DNA of 64,000 nt. It comes from Heloderma charlesbogerti (Eukaryota > Chordata > Lepidosauria > Squamata > Helodermatidae). The notes under the pieces are model-generated. The model was not told the origin of the DNA. It searched no databases and saw only the letters and a program-made list of their open reading frames with translations. Positions within the stretch are counted from its first letter, which is position 1, and every line of letters begins with the position of its first letter. The stretch covers positions 558,001-622,000 of the forward strand of contig JANEZZ010002671.1 in the NCBI GenBank assembly GCA_026122225.1, given 5' to 3'. Shown here piece after piece: positions 45,141 through 54,445 of this stretch. Both the position numbers and the translations under genes were made by a program.

Positions 45141-45365
45141 TATATGCTCTGTCACTGAAATGTGGTACTTCCCCAGTCTTTCTGTTCTCTCATTAAGTAA
45201 AAGGTTTCTGTTGGTTTGTTCTCACAGAGAGGAGCTATGGCTAACCCATTAGATAAGGTCATGATCAGCCTGGCCTTGACTCCTATCCTCTACTTTCTGA
45301 ACAGGATGCACATTTAGAACAGAAGAGCAAATTCCTCTTTCCTCTTCTATCATTTATTCCTACAG

Positions 45366-45453
45366 ATCTGCAGGTGTATCAAGTCAGGTGTGTTTACCAT
45401 TAAATACCTCTGTGAGAAATGTACAGCTGACATATGACTGTCACAGCATAACG
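45366..45453 (+). CDS. SPICE1: SPICE1 coding exon
   Basis: It follows tttattcctacag and precedes gtaagtgttc. Its first base completes the arginine codon started at 25684. The translation RSAGVSSQVCLPLNTSVRNV parallels the human RRSSGATSNSCSPLNATSGS segment (from memory of the family). The rest, up to SIT, is diverged. The exon ends on a codon boundary. It is a short exon in a 28-kb stretch of intron, so it rests on the phase match and the SPLNxTS-like pattern. Confidence 0.85.
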
Positions 45454-45782
45454 GTAAGTGTTCATTGGACAAAACTATGTGCATCCATCATTTCCTCTAT
45501 TCGTGATGTTCAGGAGTGAGTGCTGATTCTTATGAAATCAAAATGGCACCATCTGCAAACAAAAGGGGAGGCTTGGGGGAATCTTAAAGTTTGCAGAAGT
45601 ACAAAAAATCTTTAGGAAAATAACAGATTGGGGGCTGTACTGAGATACATGGCAGCTCTGCAATATAGTCCATTGTTAATGATGCAGGTTAGAGGTGAAC
45701 TGAGGCCGCTTTGGATTCCCAGTCAAAAATTCCCCATATCTTTCAGGTTGCAGCAAATATCAAACTGCCCCCCACAGGCCTC

Positions 45783-46301
45783 TGTAATGGCCCCAGGCCT
45801 GTAACCAAGTGACCAGTAGTTTTAGAGGGGCCTAGAGTTCCATAAAGCTCTCAGCTTTGGTTCATAGCTGCAATTCTCTTGCTAGTGGGCCTCTTGGCTG
45901 GTAAGATGAGTCAAAGATCGATATCACCGCCTCTGCACATTCCATACTAAAGAGCTCTGAATCTTATCAGGGCCTGGGAAGCAAAGTGAGGCTATGTTTA
46001 CAGGTGTCTGTGCTGGGAAAGTTCTGATTGTTTCCCTTCTGACGGGGGCTTTTAGTCTATGCTGGGAAAGTTGCAGATGAACGCTAATTAACGCTTCTAT
46101 CATGCTGCCTCACTGCTAACATGTATGGTATAAAACCCATTGTACCCCTTGGCTCTGGGTTCAGCGAAGCTGCCTGATCCAACCATTGGGTACGCCAGTA
46201 CACTGTAAGTACTCAATAAGTCTCCTTGTAAGCAAACCTGGATCTGGCTTATCACTATCTCGGTACCTCCAAACCTTAGCAGCCCACGGCCGGGGAATAC
46301 A
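45783..46301 (+). mobile_element. Solo LTR, family 1, copy 2
   Basis: It starts TGTAATGGCCCCAG and ends GGGGAATACA, homologous along its length to 6021-6503. A TATA-like ggtataaaaccc is near 46126, and the AATAAA of copy 1 reads AATAAG here (ctcaataagtct). Flanks gcctc and gcccc match at four of five, consistent with a decayed 5-bp duplication. Confidence 0.75.
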
Positions 46302-46329
46302 GCCCCCTAGGCCAAATAAGCACTCAACT

Positions 46330-46450
46330 GCACACAGAAGCCTCATGCTCCTATTGTTAGTTTTTATTTTTAACATTTTGAAGTTATTTTGAGATTTAAT
46401 TGTAAGTTGCCTTGGTGGCCTTATTCATAACTTTATAAATAAATTAAAAA
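46330..46450 (+). mobile_element. L2-type LINE 3' tail
   Basis: ttgtaagttgccttggtggc followed by tttataaataaattaaa is a common 3' end of L2-type LINEs in reptiles. Confidence 0.5.
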
Positions 46451-46454
46451 TGCT

Positions 46455-47050
46455 CAATTGACTTGCTAGATACATTTTTAAATGTACAACATTTTAAATA
46501 AGTTAGTCAAAAATTTTTTTTATAAAGTTAGAGCAGGTAAATCTTTGATGTTTCACATCTTCAATGTTAACTTTTGTTTTTTCAGCCCGTTCACCCATGG
46601 GCTCAGTAATAGTCACACCAGGGATTCACTGCAACTGTTTCTTTCAGGGGCCCACTTGTTTCTTTTGGCTATGGATTTATTCTCCTTGTATTGTAATGAG
46701 AAATATAAAAGTAAAACTTGTGCAACTAAGGCCTCCTACTGCTCTCATGTGCACATTCAAACTACCAGAAATTCATACTAATGGCAGCCTTTCTCTTATA
46801 AGTGGCACAATCCATTGTCCAAAAACATAAAGAGCTGCATGGAAATTTGGCAGAAATTGGTTTCTCAGTGTATTCATACCATATGTACATGCAATGAATG
46901 AATATATAAGGTGATGACTTCCTTGCAGATTTCATATTAATTCCTATATGTACATGCTTTGTGTGTCCAGAGCCACTCAATGAACTGAATTCTCTACGTT
47001 CTACTCTCTTGTCTACTGGTCCACACTGGCATGCCATATGGTAAATAATT
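46455..47050. other. Non-coding intron sequence, nothing recognised
   Basis: AT-rich sequence. Open frames at 46482-46781 and 46762-47079 overlap on opposite strands and have no motif. No repeat family was identified before the DIRS B terminus. Confidence 0.4.
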
Positions 47051-47052
47051 AG

Positions 47053-47215
47053 TACTTCTTCGTGGTCTTTGTGCATCACACATACGGGCTCTGCACCTGC
47101 GCGGAGCCTCGATTCGGGAAACTTCTATAGCTGAGGAGTTTTGGCGGGAACCCTCCCCTACCATCTCAGTGTGCGTGTCCCCAGAGGGTTCCTGTTTACT
47201 CCCTCGAGTCTCTTT
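47053..47215 (+). repeat. DIRS B left inverted terminal repeat
   Basis: cttcttcgtggtctttgtgc, then gcatcacacatacgggctct and tgtgcgtgtccccagagggt. Its complement is found in the two parts of the right end at 52886-53613. Confidence 0.85.
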
Positions 47216-47387
47216 TGACCATGGTTGTGGTGTCCTCATTTGGGAACTTCTCCAATCAGACTGTGTTCTGATAGTGTTTTTCTTGTTAAAAAGCTGAGGT
47301 TTTTATTCTCTCCTTTTCTCTCTCTATCATTATTCTGTATTTATATCTGCATTTATTATTATTTTATTTTATTTTTGCAATCCTGCG

Positions 47388-49070
47388 ATGGCCCTCACGG
47401 GCATATTGCCCTTTAGGCCCCATTCAGAAAGTGCTCCTGCGCTGGGGGCAATGCTGCCTTCCGACGGGCATTCTCTCTGCCTATTTTGCCTTGGTGAAGG
47501 CCACGTTGTCAAAGCCTGTCTAAATTGTCAGGCTTTCTCCAAGCAAGCCTGTAAAAATCAGGCAGACTGTCTCAGAGCTGTACTTTTGGAAGCAGTTGAC
47601 GAGCCAAAGGAAATGGCTTCTAAAACTGCAGCTGCCATGCCTTCGCTTGGGTCACAATCCCCTCAACGCAAGTACATAAGATCCCCCACACCCTGGACAA
47701 ATCTTTGCACTGGTTAAGAAGCTTTCAAAAAAAGCCAAAGCTTCAAAGAGTGGTTCATCCTTCCTCTGAACCAAAGAGGAAGAAGAAAAAGACTGGTGAA
47801 AAATCTAACACTGTATCTTGGGATCGAGCACACCCATCAGGCTCCCCAACTTTCCTGAAAACAACCTATGCTTCTCAGGATCGACAGCAGCCCTCAGCTT
47901 TGGCAACATCTCCTGCAACTCTGGCTTGAGATGAGCTGTGCCCCTTTAATCCAACAACTCAACTCACATCGGTGTCTCGGGGTCAACAGCGTCCCTCGAT
48001 ACTGTCTTCAGCCACTGCTCCACCGATGTCTTCTGGTTGCATGCTATCATCGGTATCGATTACCTCTTCCACCAGTGATGTTTTCACCAACTCGTATGGT
48101 GAATCTGCCTCAAGCAGTAGAGACAGTGCCAAATGCCTCTACGTGGGAAGGCAAAATTAGGGACCACCACCCGTTCAGTCACCGCGCCCTTATCAGAAGG
48201 ATGATTACGGTACAGGATATGATCGATGTCAACGATCAGCGGAGTCGGTCTATTCCATTGCCTCGTCTTATAGGGGTCATGTCCCTAGTTTTTACAAGCA
48301 TACCCAATACCATGACAGGTCCAGATCTCCACATTATAGGTGGGATGACCATCCATCAAGAGACTTGTGATATAGGAGATCATGAGACTGGATGGAGGAA
48401 TGTGAGGAATGCTATGAACATTACTACTTGCCTCACCATCCTGACTCAACTTAGAGTGGAGTCAGCCGATACAAATCACAACCATCTGCTACAGTGTCAA
48501 GACCCCCGCCCCCCCCGCCCATCTGACACTGCAAGAGCAACCACCACAACCTCAACCATTACCGGCACAATTGACACAGATTTTTCCCTCTCTGCTTGCC
48601 ACACAGGCTCATACATAATCTCACAATTGGGCATTGATGATATGTCGACTCGCTGTAAAAAGGGAAAAGCAGAATCAACTGCAGGTTTTACCTCAAGAAT
48701 CTCCTCTCTCTGCTGCAGAGGACTACCAGTCTGACACGACATCGCAGTCCTCCTGCCCCCTTTCAATTTCCCCCCCGGATGCATTGGTCAGGTTGAATGA
48801 GTCCATCTCCCCATCCAAGGACTTGGGCCAATTTTCAAGCCAGGTGCTCAGAATGGCTCATGCATTAGGGTTGGAGACCCAGCAGATGACCTCAACTGTA
48901 CAAGACCCAGTCTTTAACTCGGTAAATACCAACTATTTCCATCCTGAGGCCATTCCTCTCCTTGCACTGGAAGAGACAATAAAACAATCCTGGAAGTGTC
49001 CATCTGTAGTATCTCTGATATCCAAATGCTTGGAAGGGATGTTATCACTTAAAAGAATCATCCACTGAAT
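47388..49070 (+). pseudogene. DIRS B gag-like gene, first part
   Basis: The frame 47388-47717 has HSLCLFCLGEGHVVKACLNC, a Cys-x2-Cys..His..Cys-x2-Cys cluster that is the best kept version of this DIRS motif in the window, followed by QAFSKQACKNQADCLRAVLL. Next frames are Ser/Thr/Pro-rich (47868-48734). A later frame (48634-49068) has SISPSKDLGQFSSQVLRMAH, corresponding to ISPSENLGQFNQILRMALA in copy A. Stops and shifts are common. Confidence 0.65.
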
Positions 49071-50112
49071 ATCTCTTTAAACATCCAGCATCAAATTCAT
49101 TGGTCGTAGAGGCAGCGCAAGGCAAGGCCCACAGGTCCCATTAATCACCTACTGATAAAGAGGGTAGATTTCTAGATCTACTAGGAAGAAGGATCTACTC
49201 ATCTGTGTCAATGGACCTCAGAATATTCAATTACCAGGCACTTATGTCTGGTTATCAATTGCTGCTCTGGGACAAGGTTGGCTGTCTCCTGGAACATCTT
49301 CCCAAGGAGAAGAAAGAATTGGTATGGCTGTTCCAAGCAGAGGCTTTGAAATTGTTGAGGCAATAAAGTAATATGTTGCGTCAGTAGGTGGACTGTAACG
49401 CGAAACCACTAGTTGGATCCATTGCCCTCCATCATCATGCCTGGCTCTGATCTGCTGGACTTCAACAAGAAACAAGGACCCATATTGAGGACTTGCCCTT
49501 TGATAGACTGGGCTTATTTAATTCTAAAACTGATGACGGGTTGGATTCAGTATGGAAGGCCCAGACCATGGCGCATCGTACAGGTTTCTTGCCTCAACAG
49601 CCTCCAAAACAGAGAAGTTGGCGCAATGTATGGGTTTCTTGCCTTACACCAGCCTCATTGTGACAGCACCGATCACAATCGGGTTCCATAAGACCATCCC
49701 AACCATCAAAGTTGTGCAGCTGTTGTCACAGACCGGACTCTAAAAGCAAGCGGCATTTTGACTTAAATGCCCTTCTTGTTCAGCCCTCCAGTCGTATCCC
49801 CATTTTGGAATTCACTTGACCTCGTTCTTTCCAACTTGCCATCAGATCACAAAGGACCCCTGGGTTCTCTCCACCATTCAGGAGGGCTACAGAATCAAGT
49901 TCTGTGCCCTCCCTCTTCTCGGTACCATGAAAGTTACAACCCCGTCTCCTGTTTTCCACCAAGAGGTCGAAACACTGCTTGGAAAGGGAGCCATCATACC
50001 CGTACCGAGGTTGTGCCTTTGGGATGATTTTTATTCCAGGTACTTCATGATACCGAAAAGGGATGGAGGGCTCTGACTGATCTTGAACTTTTGAGAACTC
50101 AGTCCGTACATC

Positions 50113-50415
50113 TTGCCTAGGAAGTTCCGCATGGTTTCTCTGGCTTCAGTCCTACCCCTCCTTGTCCAAAGAGATTGGTTTGCTTTTATCAACCTCAAGG
50201 ATGCGTACTTCCACATCGCCATAGCAGAACTGCACCAGAGTTATCTGCATTTCACCATCGGTCCAGATGTTTACCAATTTTGGTTACTCCCCTTCAGCCT
50301 CTCAACAGCACCAAAAGTATTCAAATGCATGGCGATGGTCTGCTCTCATCTCAGACTGCAAGGGGTCAAGATACACCCATACCTCGATGATTGGTTGCTA
50401 GTGGTGTCAATGTGA
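50113..50415 (+). pseudogene. DIRS B reverse transcriptase core
   Basis: LVQRDWFAFINLKDAYFHIA (motif A, with Asn in place of the first Asp: INLKDAYFHI), WLLPFSLSTAPKVFKCMAMV and HPYLDDWLLVVSM. The YLDDW box is intact, unlike in copy A, but motif A has lost its catalytic aspartate, and the gene is broken upstream and downstream. Confidence 0.87.
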
Positions 50416-50809
50416 AACCATCTTCTATGGTCAATAGAGGTAACCTGCAATCTTCTTCCAAAATTGGGGACTTTCAATCAACATTGAAAAGTCTCATCTA
50501 CAGTCAACCCAGTGTCTGCAGTTTATTGGGGTGCACCTAGACTCATGGTCAGGCAGAGCATTCCTCCCTCAGGACCAACTGGAGGTACTGATTTCAGTGG
50601 TGGCAGAGCTAAGTTGTCATGTGACTGTCTCAGCATTAAAAGTGCAACATCTGCTAGGCCTAATGGCTGCTGCAACATCAGTGGTCCAATATGCTCGGTT
50701 GCATATTAAGACCTCTCCAAAACTGGTTCATACTCAACTTCAGTACTGAGCAAGACGCTCACCGGACCAAGCTCTGTCTCCCAAGTGATGTAAAGGACTC
50801 TCTACAGAG

Positions 50810-51487
50810 ATGGAGACTTCGAGGTATCCTGTGAGAGGGGATGCCATTCCTGCAGGTCTCACCATCCCAAGTAGTGACGATGCCTTGCTGTCAGGATGGG
50901 AAGCTCACTGCTTGGATCTTACGGTCCATGGACAGTGGTCGACCACAGAGGCAAAACACCACATCAGTCTGTTAGAGCTCAGAGTGGTATGGAAAGCCAT
51001 TCAGACATTTGAGCTGGATCTAGTGAGCAGACTAGTCCAGGTCGCATCGGACAACACAGCTGTCATTGCATACTTGAACAAGGAAGGGGGCATGAGATCA
51101 CTTCCTCTTGTGGCTCTAACATTGGAGATTTTTCATTGGTGGCTACTTCATCCAATTGTACTAGCGGTGATGCACTTGGCAGGTGTGGACAATGTCTTTG
51201 CAGACCAACTCAGGTGGACTGCATCAACCTCCCATGAGTGGCAGTTGGACAGGTCAGTCCTGAGAACTGAGTCCATGATTGGGGCAAACCACAAGTGGAG
51301 CTGTTTGCCACCCCAGACAATGCAATCTGTGGTGAGTTTTGCAGCAGAGCAGGCAGGGGTCGAGACTATCTCGGAGATGCCTTTCTCCTTGACTGGTCAG
51401 GAACGATATTTTACATTTTCCCACTGTTCTGCCTTATCACCAGGATCCTGGCAAAGATCAGAAGAGACGGCACCAAATACATCTTAA
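50810..51487 (+). pseudogene. DIRS B RNase H and linker
   Basis: A 225-codon open frame: SDDALLSGWEAHCLDLTVHG, HHISLLELRVVWKAIQTFEL, QVASDNTAVIAYLNKEGG, and AGVDNVFADQLRWTASTSHE. This is the D..E..D pattern of RNase H with the DIRS segment that follows. The DASxxGWG block reads SDDALLSGWEAH, still with an aspartate. Confidence 0.83.
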
Positions 51488-51619
51488 TAACACCCTGGTG
51501 GCCTTGCCAGCCATGGTTTGATGGCGTGCTACTGGTACCATCATCTTCCTTCTCACCCATCTTTTCTCACCAGGAAGAAGGGTCAGATCTGTCACCCCAA
51601 TCTGTCAATCCTCTGATTG

Positions 51620-52540
51620 ACAGCATGGAGGATCAGGTGACAGGAGTTGAGACTGTTCCGACATTGGTACAGAGGATCCTTGATGCTGCTCGTAAGCCAT
51701 CAACACAGCACTCGTATACGAGGAAATGGACAGCTTTTGCACCTTTGGTTGTGCATAGGATTTTCATCCTCACTGATGCTTTTTGCCACAAATACTGCAG
51801 TTTCTTCTGTCATTACTCGACAAAGGGATGAAATTGGCATGATTACGAATTTATTTGTCTGCTATTTCTGCCTACCACCCTCCTGTTGAAGGTTTATCTG
51901 TTTTCTTGTACCTGACGGCAAAGAGGTTCCTTAAAGGGATTAGGAATCTGGCAGCACCAATTTGCCCTACCAATTTGGGTTAGAGTCTATTGGTCATGCT
52001 TAAAGCACTTTCATCTAAGCCCTTTGAGCCACTCGCAACTACAGACTTACACCTTCTCTCGTGGAAGGTGGCATTTCTAGTGGCCATTATATCTGCACAC
52101 TGGGCTAGTGAACTCTATGCACTCAGGGTAGACCAGCCTTATTTAACTTTCCACAAAGAGAAAGTAGTGCTTCGACCTGATCCTGCCCTTTTACCAAAAG
52201 TTGTGTCAGATTTCCATTTGATCCAGGACATTATATTGCCTGCTTTCTTGATGTCTTCATCTTCACTGTTGGAATTGACTCTTCACACATTGGACATCTG
52301 TCAGGCCCTGGCATTTTACAAGTCCAGGACTGAGCAATTTAGACTCTCTCCCCGACTCTTTGTCTGCTATGGCAGGAAACACAAAAGTCAGCCTCTCTTG
52401 ACTCAGTGCTTTGCATCCTGGGTTGTAAAGACAACCGAACTGTCGTATGAGCTGGCTGGACTCAAACTGTCTGTCCCAGTCTGAGCTCATTCCACTCATG
52501 AGGTAGCGACATTGTCACATTCAATAGAGGGGGGTGGCCA
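51620..52540 (+). pseudogene. DIRS B tyrosine recombinase, catalytic arginines lost
   Basis: Core-binding start ILDAARKPSTQHSYTRKWTA (51665), then the frame 51990-52484 with KVAFLVAIISAHWASELYAL, VVLRPDPALLPKVVSDFHLI and FVCYGRKHKSQPLLTQCFAS. In copy A the same place reads ACRASEL, so the first catalytic Arg has become Trp here. Just after the stop at 52482 the sequence reads AHSTHEVAT, where the family usually has H-S-T-R, so the second Arg appears to be His. The copy cannot be catalytically active. Confidence 0.85.
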
Positions 52541-52704
52541 ACCCTGAACTGTGCCATGCCGTGTCCTGGTCCATACCGTCTACCTTTGTGAAGCACTATC
52601 GGGCTAGATCTCAGGGCTAGAGCTGACTGTGCCTTTGGTTGTGCTGTCTTCTCATCTGTGTTGCAGCTGGATACCGACCCACTTCCATGTAAACTAGCCT
52701 GCTA

Positions 52705-52800
52705 CTCACCCATATGTGTGATGCATAAAGACCATGAAGAAGAAAGACAGGTTGCTACCTGTAACTGTAGTTCTTTGGTAATCTATGCATTCACACAACC
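52705..52800 (+). other. DIRS B internal complementary region
   Basis: gtgtgatgcataaagaccat (complement of the left terminus) lies directly next to gttgctacctgtaactgtag (complement of the right terminus). The two ends are joined back to back, as expected for the circle-junction template of DIRS replication. Confidence 0.75.
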
Positions 52801-52885
52801 CACCCACCATTCCCTCTTCAGTGTCATACTGGAGCTCAAGGTTGGGTACCAAAGGTATGTTTTCTCCCTCAGTTCTGAGGCCACA

Positions 52886-52955
52886 ACATCGGTCTCAAGG
52901 AACTGAGGGAATAAGTGGGAACCTGCTGAAGACATGTGCACTGGAGGGAGGGTTC
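52886..52955 (-). repeat. DIRS B right inverted terminal repeat, inner part
   Basis: aaggaactgagggaataagt and gaacctgctgaagacatgtg are the complement of the left repeat. The repeat is cut at 52955 by the LTR and continues at 53509. Confidence 0.8.
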
Positions 52956-53508
52956 TGTCAGGAGCGCCCTAGCTGCCTCTTGCAGTCCCCACCAATAGCC
53001 AACTCAGGACACAGATGACGAGGAATTCTTTCCGAGACTTTATTCCTTTATTACTTTGTGACTCTTTCAGAATACTAGTCGCTAGCGCCAAAGCAAGGAG
53101 CAGCACTGGGGAAAGATAGCAGAGTAGCCTAAGTTCAAGGTAAATTGGTCCCCGTTTGCAGGAGAATCTCAGGAAGACCCTAAACTTATGGGCTAGGGAG
53201 AGATCCTCCCTCTTTCCCTTGGGTCCTTGGGACACGACCGTTGTTTGCGCGCCAAATGAGCGCTACACCTCCTTTCTGCGTCCTCCATCTGTCGTCGCTC
53301 CCTGCGTCTGCGCCGAGTGTCCAGCAAGCCCCCCTCCAGCGCTCTCTCACTGCCAGGGTCACTATCTATCCTAGGAATGCTGGCAGGAGGAATCTCTGCC
53401 AGCTCTTGTGCTTGTGAGAGATGAGCGAGCTCCTCTCCCATGGATTGCTGTTCCTCCTCAGAATCAGAACTGCTCTGGGGCTCTATTGGCTCAGTTTCCA
53501 CCCTGACA
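52956..53508 (-). mobile_element. Solo LTR, family 2, inserted in DIRS B right terminal repeat
   Basis: A 553-bp TG..CA element with a perfect 5-bp duplication ggttc (52951-52955 and 53509-53513). AATAAA occurs twice on the minus strand near 53040. An uninterrupted minus-strand frame runs from the LTR edge to 53193, about 105 codons, with TEPIEPQSSSDSEEEQ, IPRIDSDPGSERAL and RRRRERRQMEDAERR. It has no ATG at its start, and the sequence upstream is DIRS. Confidence 0.87.
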
Positions 53509-53613
53509 GGTTCCCGCCCAAACTCCTCAGCTATAGAAGTTTCCTGTATCGAGGCTCCGTGCAGGCTCAGAGACCATTTGTGTGAATGCACTTGAAGAAC
53601 TGCAGTTACAGGT
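53509..53613 (-). repeat. DIRS B right inverted terminal repeat, outer part
   Basis: It continues the repeat after the LTR: ttcccgcccaaactcctcag to gaactgcagttacaggtagc. Confidence 0.82.
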
Positions 53614-53734
53614 AGCAACCTGTCCTTGTCATTTGTTGATCCAGTTCTATATGAATGCAACAAAAAAAAAAGGATAAAGAAGTGGTAGTCCATGGCATGC
53701 AATTCACCTAACTCTTTTCTCTCTATTCCTGCAG

Positions 53735-53788
53735 TCTGAAAAACAGAGAGAAGAAGGCTGGTTTGCCTTGTCAACACACATTGGGTAG
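53735..53788 (+). CDS. SPICE1: SPICE1 last coding exon
   Basis: It follows ctattcctgcag in phase 0 and encodes SEKQREEGWFALSTHIG and a TAG stop (53786-53788). Human SPICE1 ends KQNEEGWFALSTHVS in the same way, so this is the true C-terminus and one of the strongest identifications in the window. The exon continues as 3' untranslated sequence. DIRS copy B ends only about 120 bases upstream, so the acceptor and its branch region lie directly next to the transposon. Confidence 0.95.
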   Translation, partial: SEKQREEGWFALSTHIG

Positions 53789-54445
53789 CACCGAACCCAG
53801 TGATTATGTCTACAATCTTGTTTTAAAATTGTTTTTATGCCATTCTTGTAAAGTCCTTTCTGCCAATATTTGGAAACATCAGTGTTGCTAATTATGCTAT
53901 AGTCTCCAGATCTGTGGGTATGTACTTCTCAGCAGGAGTTCATGTCCATATTGCAGTTGAACAGAGGTTGAACACTTGTATGTCTTAGCCCCATTTTCAT
54001 ATGTGCAGTCTGCAGCGTGGTAGCCACTCAAAAGCACAGCAGTGTGAAGGCAGCTGTCTGCAGCAAGTTTGTGAACAGCTCTTCATGGTATTCCTTTGAC
54101 TTTAACCACACTCTCATTGTTGGAACAGGATGGAATTCATACAAACAGCTTGCTATGTGCAGCTGCCTCCACACGCTTAAGCAGCTTTCACGCTGTACGC
54201 TATACATTTGAATCAGGCTTTGGTATCCATTGGACATCCCTTGCAAATCCAGATGGCTCCTCAAGGTGTCTCCAGTTCTGCTTTTATTCTCATTTCTGGA
54301 ATGTTCAGCATTGCATAATAGAGGAAAATCTAACTGATAAATGCTGTATGCAGTTAACAGTATCTTAACAATGTTTTAACTTTGTTAATGCCACTGGAAA
54401 AGTACTTGTTGGAAATAAAGCAGATTCTTTGCTGTGGCAACAATT
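53789..54445 (+). other. SPICE1 3' untranslated region
   Basis: From the stop codon to a polyadenylation signal AATAAA at 54414-54419 (context ggaaataaagcag). Another AATAAA is at 55054-55059 (attaaataaagc) and could give a longer form. Neither is proven. No mobile element was recognised in this stretch. Confidence 0.6.

Larger units (their letters stand above)
25685..45365 (+). other. SPICE1 intron, 19.7 kb, filled with transposons
   Basis: It runs from gtaaag to a pyrimidine-rich tttattcctacag. It contains old CR1 pieces, DIRS A, a minus-strand CR1, the pyrimidine microsatellite and a long CR1 split by a hAT-like element. No further SPICE1 exon was found; the exons on either side join in frame, so none is needed. 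Confidence 0.8.
47053..53613 (+). mobile_element. DIRS retrotransposon, copy B (near full length, dead)
   Basis: Same family as copy A. Left terminal repeat 47053-47215; gag-like gene from 47388; RT 50113-50415; RNase H 50810-51300; recombinase 51620-52540; internal complementary region about 52705-52800; right repeat 52886-52955 plus 53509-53613, split by an LTR. Terminal sequences are better kept than in copy A. It is in the sense direction of SPICE1 and ends only 121 bases before the last exon. Confidence 0.88.
45454..53734 (+). other. SPICE1 last intron, 8.3 kb
   Basis: It runs from gtaagtg to ctattcctgcag and holds an LTR of family 1, an L2 tail and DIRS copy B. Confidence 0.85.

Noticed and set aside
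53193..53777. 194-codon minus-strand frame as an antisense gene over the last SPICE1 exon
   Set aside because: Its parts come from the SPICE1 exon complement, the DIRS terminal repeat and the LTR; it is a chance fusion.
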